Part shown: piece by piece, positions 8,035-13,235 of the stretch
Position numbering within the stretch: the stretch's first letter is position 1
Layout: each line of letters opens with the position of its first letter
Source of the DNA: DASSBG01 sp035703755
Lineage (GTDB): Bacteria > Pseudomonadota > Gammaproteobacteria > Xanthomonadales > Rhodanobacteraceae
Direction of reading: 5' to 3'
Length of the DNA: 13,235 nt
NCBI GenBank assembly: GCA_035703755.1
Contig: DASSXP010000331.1
Coordinates: forward strand, 1-13,235
The notes under the pieces: model-generated
The model's input: only the letters and a program-made list of their open reading frames with translations
What the model was told of the DNA's origin: nothing
Database searches by the model: none
Position numbers and translations under genes: made by a program

Positions 8035-8793
8035 ATGAAGCTTGCTTTCGTTGCCAACGAGACCGCCGCCGCCACCGTGGCGGCGCGGGAACTGGCCGCC
8101 CGCTATGGCCAGGTCGAACCGGCGCAGGCCGACGCCATCGTGGCGCTCGGCGGCGACGGATTCATGCTGCGCACCTTGCATCGCTACCACGCACTCGGCA
8201 AACCGGTCTACGGCATGAAGCTCGGGCGGGTGGGATTTTTGATGAACCAGCACCGCGCGGAGCAACTGCCCGAACGGATCGATGCCGCACACCCGGCGGA
8301 GCTGCGGCCGCTGCGGATGCGGGTGCGCCAGGCCGACGGCGCCAGTCATCAGGCACTGGCATTCAATGAAGTGTCGCTGTTGCGTGAGACCAATCAGGCG
8401 GCGCACATCGCGGTGGCGCTGAATGGCGCGCTGAAATTGCCGGAAATGGTCTGTGACGGCGTGTTGGTGTCGACCCCGGCAGGTTCCACCGCCTACAACC
8501 TGTCCGCGCATGGTCCGATTCTGCCGTTGGATGCCAATGTGCTGGCGTTGACCCCGATCAGCCCGTTTCGTCCCCGCCGGTGGCGCGGCGCACTGCTGCC
8601 GACGGCGACCCAGGTCGGGCTCGCCGTGCTGGATGGTGACACGCGGCCGGTCAGTGCCACCGCGGATTTTCACGAATTCCGTCATATCACCGAGGTGGAA
8701 ATCGAACAGGCGCGCGACATCGTCGTCACCTTGCTGTTCGATCCGGAGCACAACCTTGAACAGCGCATCCTTGATGAGCAATTCGAAAACTGA
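8035..8793 (+). CDS. nadK: NAD kinase (ATP-NAD kinase)
   Basis: Phosphorylates NAD+ to NADP+ in the cytoplasm, the source of the NADP pool. The 252-aa protein shows the family motifs in order: GGDG at 39-42 with catalytic Asp41, an LGRVGFLMN segment, the NE motif FNEVSL (Asn111-Glu112), and the glycine-rich TPAGSTAYNLSAHGPILP (147 onward) that binds NAD. The residue after GGDG is Phe rather than the more common Thr, matching the short form I recall from Xanthomonas and alphaproteobacteria. Start: ATG at 8035 gives MKLAFVANET, right where the Rossmann-like first strand begins, but no good Shine-Dalgarno precedes it. A TTG at 7996 would add 13 residues without family likeness. It is the first gene of an overlapping run; its last 20 nt overlap the start of the protease gene. 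Confidence 0.93.
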   Translation: MKLAFVANETAAATVAARELAARYGQVEPAQADAIVALGGDGFMLRTLHRYHALGKPVYGMKLGRVGFLMNQHRAEQLPERIDAAHPAELRPLRMRVRQADGASHQALAFNEVSLLRETNQAAHIAVALNGALKLPEMVCDGVLVSTPAGSTAYNLSAHGPILPLDANVLALTPISPFRPRRWRGALLPTATQVGLAVLDGDTRPVSATADFHEFRHITEVEIEQARDIVVTLLFDPEHNLEQRILDEQFEN

Positions 8794-10270
8794 GCAGCGG
8801 CGCCTTTTGTGTGTGGCGTTGGCGCTGGCGTGTGGTTCGGTGACGGCGGCCGAAATCGGCCCGGCGCTGCGCGCACAGGCGGGCACGGCACCGCAGGACA
8901 GCCTGATCGTGTTCCCGACCCAGACCGTACCGGCATTGGCGCCCTGGCGCGCCGATGCCGATGTGCTGGCACGGCGAACCGCACTGGTGGACGCGTTGCG
9001 CCAGCGCGCTGAACGCGAGCAAGCCGGCGTGCGGCAGTGGCTGGGCGAGCACGGCATCGCCTATCGCGCCTACTGGATTGCCAACGTGATTGCCGCGCCA
9101 TTGACCGGCCCGCAGATTGTCGCGCTGGCCCAGCGCTCCGACATCGAGCGACTTGATGCGGATCGGCCGGTGCGCTTGCGTCTGCCCACACCGACAACTG
9201 TGGCGCGGGCCAGCGCCACGCCGATCGGTATTCCCTGGGGCCTCAACAAAATTCGCGCGCCACAAGCCTGGGCACTCGGCGTGCGCGGGCAGGGCGTGGT
9301 GCTGGCTGGTGAAGACACCGGCTACCAATGGGATCATCCGGCGCTGAAGGCGCAGTATCGCGGCTGGAATGGCAGCGTTGCCGATCACGCCTACAACTGG
9401 CACGACGCGATCCACGACACCGGCAGCCTTTGCGGCGCCGATTCGGTGGCGCCCTGCGACGACGACAACCATGGCACCCACACGATGGGTACCATGCTGG
9501 GCGACGATGGCGCCGGCAACCAACCCGGCGTTGCACCGGCGGCGCGCTGGATCGGCTGCCGCAACATGAACGCCGGTGCGGGCACGCCCGCCCGTTACAT
9601 CGAGTGCATGCAGTGGATGCTGGCGCCGACCGACGCCGCCGGATTGAACCCGCGCCCCGATCTGGCGCCCGACATCGTCAGCAACTCCTGGGGTTGCACC
9701 AGCGGTGAGGGCTGCGTCAATGGCGATGAAATCAAGGCGGCGGTCGACAATCTGGTCGCCGGCGGCGTGTTTTACGTCGCCGCTGCCGGCAATGGCGGCA
9801 GCAACTGCTACGGTATCGGCGACGCGCCCGCGATCTATGCGTCCAGCTTTGTCGTCGGCGCCACCGACAGCACTGACAAGGTGACCAGCTTCTCGTTGCG
9901 CGGGCCGGTATCCGGCGGCACGCGGCCGATGCCCGATCTGGTGGCGCCGGGGCAGGGGGTGCAATCGAGCATTCCCACCGACAGCTACATGGCCATGAGC
10001 GGCACCAGCATGGCGACGCCGCATGTGGCGGGTGTCGCGGCGTTGATGATGTCCGTCAATCCGGCCCTCAAAGGGCACCCGAATCAAGTGGCCGAGATTT
10101 TGCGCGCAACGGCGGTCCGCGGCGGCATCACCGATCCCTACAACGCGGGTTGCGGTGGCCTGACCATGGCCGACTGGCCCAACAATCAGGCCGGTTCCGG
10201 TCGACTCGATGCCTTGGCGGCGGTGGTGTTGGCCGATACCATCTTCCAGAATGGCTACGACAATCCCTGA
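8774..10270 (+). CDS. Secreted subtilisin-like serine protease (S8, bacillopeptidase F-like)
   Basis: A 498-aa exported endopeptidase. A signal peptide is visible (SKTEQRR, then LLCVALALACGSV, probable cleavage at VTA/AE near residue 25). An I9-like propeptide follows (about 30-135, ending in the YWIANVIAAPLTG region). The S8 domain has Asp181 in EDTGYQWDHPAL, His233 in NHGTH, oxyanion Asn340 in AAAGNGG and nucleophile Ser412 in SGTSMATPHVAG, so all key residues are intact. The segments QYRGWNG, AYNWHD and HGTHTMGTMLGDDG resemble the bacillopeptidase F-like subfamily. Several cysteines in the domain suggest disulfides. The protein ends DTIFQNGYDNP, a short tail that may be a sorting signal. 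The ATG at 8774 lies inside nadK (20-nt overlap) with no clear Shine-Dalgarno, suggesting translational coupling; the upstream frame (to 8633) is only the nadK shadow. Substrate is unknown. Confidence 0.93.
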   Translation: MSNSKTEQRRLLCVALALACGSVTAAEIGPALRAQAGTAPQDSLIVFPTQTVPALAPWRADADVLARRTALVDALRQRAEREQAGVRQWLGEHGIAYRAYWIANVIAAPLTGPQIVALAQRSDIERLDADRPVRLRLPTPTTVARASATPIGIPWGLNKIRAPQAWALGVRGQGVVLAGEDTGYQWDHPALKAQYRGWNGSVADHAYNWHDAIHDTGSLCGADSVAPCDDDNHGTHTMGTMLGDDGAGNQPGVAPAARWIGCRNMNAGAGTPARYIECMQWMLAPTDAAGLNPRPDLAPDIVSNSWGCTSGEGCVNGDEIKAAVDNLVAGGVFYVAAAGNGGSNCYGIGDAPAIYASSFVVGATDSTDKVTSFSLRGPVSGGTRPMPDLVAPGQGVQSSIPTDSYMAMSGTSMATPHVAGVAALMMSVNPALKGHPNQVAEILRATAVRGGITDPYNAGCGGLTMADWPNNQAGSGRLDALAAVVLADTIFQNGYDNP

Positions 10271-11201
10271 TCCGATGCACAGCGGTGCCGCCGACAAAGC
10301 CTTGGTGGTGGCCATTTCCTCACGCGCGCTGTTCGATCTCGCCGAGAGCCACGCCGTGTTCGAACGCGAGGGCCTGGACGCTTACCGCGCCTGGCAGATC
10401 GACCACGAAGACGACATTCTCGCGCCCGGCGTCGCTTTTCCACTGACCCGCAAGCTGCTTGGCCTGAACCGGCTGGCGCCGGCCGCGCCACGGGTCGAGG
10501 TCATTCTGCTGTCACGCAATTCCGGTGACACCGGCTTGCGCATCTTCAACGCGATCCAGCATTACGGCCTCGATATCTGCCGTGCCGCGTTCACCAGCGG
10601 CGCGCCCACATCGGACTACGTCGATCCGTTCCGGGCCGACCTGTTTCTGTCGGCCAATGCCGAGGACGTATCGCGTGCGTTGGCTGCCGGGGTGGCGGCG
10701 GCGACCATTTTGCCGGCGGCCGCACCCACGGTGACCACGCCGCAACTGCGCATCGCGTTTGACGGCGACGCGGTGATCTTTGGCGACGAATCCGAGCGCG
10801 TCTCGCAGGAACAAGGCATCGATGCCTTCCACCGCAACGAGGCCGAACACTGCTCCGAACCGCTCTCAGGCGGCCCGTTCAAGGGTTTCCTCGACGCCTT
10901 GCATCACCTGCAAGCCGCGTTTCCCGCGGAAGACTCGCCCATCCGCACCGCCTTGGTGACGGCGCGCTCCGCGCCGGCCCACAAACGCGTGATCCTGACC
11001 CTGCGCAAGTGGGGCGTGCGCATCGACGAAGCCCTGTTTCTGGGCGGCCGCGACAAAGGACCGTTCCTGGCCGCTTTCAATGCCGACATTTTCTTCGACG
11101 ACTCGCCCGCCAATATCGATTCGGCGCGCACCCGCGTTACCGCCGGCCATGTCCCCCACGGCGTCAACAACCGCCGCCGCGGCCCGGGTACGGAGGCATG
11201 A
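10251..11201 (+). CDS. Cytosolic 5'-nucleotidase, cN-I type (5'-nucleotidase family PF06189)
   Basis: Predicted to remove the 5'-phosphate from nucleoside monophosphates in the cytoplasm. The 316-aa protein matches the cN-I type: an N-terminal ALVVAISSRALFDL, a LSRNSGDTGLRIFNAIQHYGL segment, then the HAD-like FDGDAVIFGDESE motif with Asp171 and Asp173, the VTARSAPAHKRVI segment with the R/K-rich phosphate-binding part, LGGRDKGPFL and the acidic IFFDDSP (Asp283-Asp284). No signal peptide. The start is uncertain: ATG 10251 overlaps the protease gene by 20 nt; ATG 10275 would give 308 aa and lie 4 nt after that stop. Neither has a Shine-Dalgarno, so coupling to the upstream gene is likely either way. 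The stop overlaps the next gene's ATG (ATGA). Nucleotide specificity cannot be read from sequence. Confidence 0.88.
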   Translation: MATTIPDPMHSGAADKALVVAISSRALFDLAESHAVFEREGLDAYRAWQIDHEDDILAPGVAFPLTRKLLGLNRLAPAAPRVEVILLSRNSGDTGLRIFNAIQHYGLDICRAAFTSGAPTSDYVDPFRADLFLSANAEDVSRALAAGVAAATILPAAAPTVTTPQLRIAFDGDAVIFGDESERVSQEQGIDAFHRNEAEHCSEPLSGGPFKGFLDALHHLQAAFPAEDSPIRTALVTARSAPAHKRVILTLRKWGVRIDEALFLGGRDKGPFLAAFNADIFFDDSPANIDSARTRVTAGHVPHGVNNRRRGPGTEA

Positions 11202-11689
11202 TCGCAATCAACGGTTTGACGCTGCGCGAGGAGCCGGCGCTGGCCGAGTCGGTGGACGCTCTGTTCCGGCAGCGCTATGGCACGCCGGGGCCGGACTTCC
11301 CGCATCATGTGGTGGCATGGTGGCGCGATGGCGTGCAGGAGCGTCCGCTGTGTTACATCCATTTCAGCGCGCGTGGTGAGCTGTTGCTGGGCGGTGGTGC
11401 CTGCGTCGATCAACGCGCGCTGCGGCGGCTACCGGCCTCGTTGCGGGAGTCGATCCGCGCCAATGGTGGCCTGTACCACTTGAGTCTGGCATGGTCGCTG
11501 CGCCACTTCCGCGGACGCTTTCGCGCGGTGTTCGGCTACTGCGGCGACGCATTGGCGGATCGTGTCGACCGGGCGGTGGGATTTGCGGACACCGGCCATC
11601 AGCACTTGCTGGTGTACTGGCTCGATGCGGAGGATGCGGCGAGCCGGGCGCGGCTGATTGCCGAAGCGCATGCGGTGGGGCCGTTCTGA
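11198..11689 (+). CDS. Unrecognised 163-aa protein, possibly GNAT-like fold
   Basis: I do not recognise a named family. The start ATG overlaps the nucleotidase stop as ATGA. A strong GGAGG sits at 11192-11196, but only 1 nt before the ATG, an abnormally short spacing; reinitiation after the upstream stop would explain efficient use. The protein has no signal peptide or membrane helix. It alternates strand-like segments (HHVVAWW, PLCYIHFS, ELLLGGGACV) and helices, with a tail VFGYCGDALADRVDRAVGFADTGHQHLLVYW. That tail recalls the end of an acetyltransferase (GNAT) domain, where a helix leads to 'GF..TG' and a final strand, but the acetyl-CoA loop (R/Q-x-x-G-x-A/G) is not evident, so this is a weak structural guess. 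As last gene of the nadK run it is presumably cotranscribed with the nucleotidase. Confidence 0.75.
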   Translation: MIAINGLTLREEPALAESVDALFRQRYGTPGPDFPHHVVAWWRDGVQERPLCYIHFSARGELLLGGGACVDQRALRRLPASLRESIRANGGLYHLSLAWSLRHFRGRFRAVFGYCGDALADRVDRAVGFADTGHQHLLVYWLDAEDAASRARLIAEAHAVGPF

Positions 11690-11723
11690 TCGCCTGATGC
11701 GAATTGCGGCGCGCCGTTCCGCT
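11690..11723. other. Convergent gap between two gene ends
   Basis: Only 34 nt separate the stop codons of the rightward 163-aa gene and the leftward deacetylase gene. It contains the perfect palindrome CGGCGCGCCG (11707-11716). This could form only a very short stem and has no T-run on either side, so I do not call it an intrinsic terminator. Transcripts from both sides probably overlap or end by Rho. Confidence 0.4.
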
Positions 11724-12563
11724 TCAGCGACAGGCGTCGGTCAGGATCGCACGCAACTCGTCGGGCGATTTCCAGTGCCAGCCGCAAATGTAGCGCGGCA
11801 GGTTCCAGATGTCCGCCGCCGCGGTGACCGGTTTGGCACCGTCACCGAAGGCCGCCAGCAGGCCACAGCGTGAGCCGTGCTGGGGCAACCACGACAGCCG
11901 CAGGTAGTCGGGAACATGCCCGAAGGGGTAGCAGAACAGGCGGCTGCGACGCGGTGCCAGACGATCGTTCAAGAATTGCTGGGCGGTTTCGATTTCCGCT
12001 TCGGCACGCAGCGCATTGTCGACGTGCATGACACTGCCGCGTGGCATGTCGTCGGCGCCGGGCGTGGGCAGGCAAGGGTGATTGTGATCGAAACTGTGGT
12101 TCTCGATGGCCATCAGACCGGACACCAACGCCGCCCGCCACCAGCTGTCGCGCATCCAGCCGCGCCCGACCAGACACTCTCGATCGATGGTGTTGCGAGC
12201 CTGTGTGGAGGCGATGACAAACGAGGTCAGATGCAGGTTGGGCTGGGCCTGTGCGACGTGTTCACGACGGTAGTCACGCAGGCAATTGAACAGGCTGCGT
12301 TGACGTCCATGGGTTGGGTGATCCAGATCGAAGTAGTCGAAATCGCTGCCATCATCGCAGCTGAGCGCGACGCAGCGGGTCAAATCGCGGTTGGCGACCC
12401 CGAGATGCTGTTCCACCAGCCAGACCAGCGGCACGATGCGCAGGCCCAGATCGCCGATCAGCCGCAGGTCGGCGGCAAAGGCGACATGATCGTTGTCGTG
12501 ATAGTCATTGCCGGCGATGTTGACGGCATGGTAGGTGAGGACCGGTACGCGCATGGCCATCAT
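11724..12563 (-). CDS. Polysaccharide deacetylase (NodB-homology) family protein
   Basis: Carbohydrate esterase-4-like protein of 279 aa; members usually remove N- or O-acetyl groups from sugars with a metal held by Asp-His-His. Visible marks: the opening VPVLTYHAV (7-14); motif 1 as LSCDDG (Asp70-Asp71), where most members have TFDDG; motif 2 as HSFDH (His156, His160); and motif 3 as CYPFGH (211-216). A long insert with many aromatic and acidic residues (about 73-150) lies between motifs 1 and 2. There is no signal peptide, so it may act in the cytoplasm, as do some members that modify lipid-linked or small substrates. Three close ATGs (12563, 12560, 12554) are possible starts; none has a strong Shine-Dalgarno. 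It is divergent from the glutaryl-CoA dehydrogenase gene with about 70 nt between. Substrate unknown; the Cys in motif 1 and the insert make it an outlier within the family as I know it. Confidence 0.85.
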   Translation of the reverse strand: MMAMRVPVLTYHAVNIAGNDYHDNDHVAFAADLRLIGDLGLRIVPLVWLVEQHLGVANRDLTRCVALSCDDGSDFDYFDLDHPTHGRQRSLFNCLRDYRREHVAQAQPNLHLTSFVIASTQARNTIDRECLVGRGWMRDSWWRAALVSGLMAIENHSFDHNHPCLPTPGADDMPRGSVMHVDNALRAEAEIETAQQFLNDRLAPRRSRLFCYPFGHVPDYLRLSWLPQHGSRCGLLAAFGDGAKPVTAAADIWNLPRYICGWHWKSPDELRAILTDACR

Positions 12564-12575
12564 CTTAGCGAGGGC

Positions 12576-12604
12576 GTGACCATTTTGCAGCGCAGCATTA
12601 CAAT
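12576..12604 (+). promoter_or_regulatory. Putative sigma70 promoter of the glutaryl-CoA dehydrogenase gene
   Basis: GTGACC (12576-12581, 4 of 6 matches to TTGACA) and TACAAT (12599-12604, 5 of 6 to TATAAT) are separated by 17 nt. Transcription would start near 12611, giving a leader of about 22 nt before the ATG at 12633. The site starts 13 nt from the first codon of the divergent deacetylase gene, so the two genes may influence each other. Assigned by eye. Confidence 0.5.
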
Positions 12605-12632
12605 GCCAGTTTGACTAGACGGAAGCCGCGCC

Positions 12633-13235
12633 ATGCCTGCTCGCCCGCTTGATCCGCTCGATCTGTACGACGTCCGTTCACTGCTCTCCGAAGAGGAGCG
12701 CATGGTGCAGGATGCGGTCGGACGTTTTGTCGACGAAAAGGTGTTGCCGATCATCGGTGATTGCTTCGATCAGGCGCGCTTTCCGACCGAACTGATCCCG
12801 GAGATCGCCGGCCTCGGTCTGCTCGGCGCCACCATTCCGGAGCAATACGGTTGCGCCGGAATGAATGGCGTCAGCTACGGCTTGATCTGTCAGGAGCTGG
12901 AGCGTGGCGATTCGGGCCTGCGCAGTTTCGCCTCGGTGCAAAGTTCGCTGGTGATGTACCCGATCTACGCCTACGGCAGCGAAGAGCAACGCCTTCAATA
13001 CCTGCCGAAAATGGCCGCGGGCGAAGTCATCGGTTGCTTCGGTTTGACCGAACCCCACGGCGGCTCCGATCCGGCCAACATGAAAACCCACGCGAAGAAA
13101 GACGGTGGCGACTGGGTCATCAACGGCGCCAAGATGTGGATCACCAACGGCAATCTGGCGCAGATCGCGGTGGTCTGGGCGCAGACCGATGATGGCATCC
13201 AGGGCTTCATCGTGCCGACCGACAGCAAGGGCTTC
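12633..13235 (+). CDS. gcdH: Glutaryl-CoA dehydrogenase, N-terminal part, cut by window edge
   Basis: FAD-dependent acyl-CoA dehydrogenase that oxidises and decarboxylates glutaryl-CoA to crotonyl-CoA in lysine and tryptophan breakdown. The first 201 residues are present (full length about 390), covering the N-terminal helical domain and much of the middle beta domain. The run ERGDSGLRSFASVQSSLVMY is characteristic. Glu90 and Arg97 keep the same 7-residue spacing as human Glu87 and Arg94, the glutarate-contacting pair, which favours this specificity over a general acyl-CoA dehydrogenase. FGLTEPHGGSDP (136 onward) and KMWITNG (167-173) are FAD-contact motifs. The catalytic Glu lies beyond the edge and cannot be checked. 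The ATG at 12633 has GGAAG 7 nt upstream, an ordinary strong site, and a likely promoter just before. Confidence 0.9.
   Translation, partial: MPARPLDPLDLYDVRSLLSEEERMVQDAVGRFVDEKVLPIIGDCFDQARFPTELIPEIAGLGLLGATIPEQYGCAGMNGVSYGLICQELERGDSGLRSFASVQSSLVMYPIYAYGSEEQRLQYLPKMAAGEVIGCFGLTEPHGGSDPANMKTHAKKDGGDWVINGAKMWITNGNLAQIAVVWAQTDDGIQGFIVPTDSKGF

Noticed and set aside
8726..10315. A 529-codon minus-strand open frame opposite the protease gene
   Set aside because: Low-complexity Ala/Gly/Arg/His translation, antisense to a protease with an intact catalytic triad; no motifs of its own.
11707..11716. Palindrome CGGCGCGCCG as a bidirectional terminator
   Set aside because: As a hairpin it would have only a 3-4 bp stem and no flanking T-run.
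11877..12614. A 245-codon plus-strand frame opposite the deacetylase gene
   Set aside because: The minus-strand frame carries the deacetylase motifs; the plus frame has none and would run through the gcdH promoter region.
1..13235. CRISPR array, tRNA/rRNA, insertion sequence, prophage or defence genes
   Set aside because: No regularly spaced repeats, no tRNA-like cloverleaf noticed by eye, and no transposase, integrase or phage protein among the frames.

Overview
The window is GC-rich throughout and gene-dense, with long ORFs. It looks like chromosomal DNA of a gammaproteobacterium in or near the Xanthomonadales (Xanthomonas/Lysobacter/Rhodanobacter/Dokdonella side). Three things point there: the NAD kinase is of the short GGDGF type with an LGRVGFLMN segment, which I recall from Xanthomonas and alphaproteobacteria; the secreted subtilase ends in an 'IFxNGY/F-D' tail of the kind I recall on exported proteins of that order; and one intergenic gap carries GGGATT-N heptamer repeats in both orientations. 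This placement is inference from protein character, not from a marker gene.

Layout. Positions 1-2577 (minus strand) hold two genes of a tripartite RND efflux pump: a lipoprotein membrane-fusion protein followed after 11 nt by the inner-membrane RND permease, which runs off the left edge after about 472 residues. The TolC-type channel gene, if local, would lie beyond that edge, and no local regulator gene is seen. A 315-nt divergent intergenic region (2578-2892) with a short direct-repeat cluster, two tandem hairpins and a hairpin over the ribosome-binding site separates the pump from a very large NAD-dependent glutamate dehydrogenase of the 180-kDa class (2893-7830, 1645 aa).

After a 204-nt gap bracketed by an inverted GGGATT-type repeat comes a tightly packed plus-strand run (8035-11689): NAD kinase, an exported subtilisin-like (bacillopeptidase F-like) protease, a cN-I-type cytosolic 5'-nucleotidase and an unrecognised 163-aa protein. 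All three junctions overlap (20, 20 and 4 nt), so the run is probably one translationally coupled operon. A convergent 34-nt gap then leads to a minus-strand polysaccharide-deacetylase-like gene (11724-12563), which is divergent from a glutaryl-CoA dehydrogenase gene (12633 to the right edge, partial) that has a plausible sigma70 promoter and a good Shine-Dalgarno.

How it fits together. Glutamate dehydrogenase (glutamate to 2-oxoglutarate) and glutaryl-CoA dehydrogenase (lysine/tryptophan breakdown) are amino-acid catabolism genes, and the exported protease could supply amino acids, but they are separate transcription units. The NAD kinase and the nucleotidase both act on nucleotides; what the protease is doing between them is the main oddity. 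I see no tRNA, rRNA, CRISPR array, transposase, integrase or phage gene. Most of the window is ordinary core genome, and I did not find a clearly new biological system.
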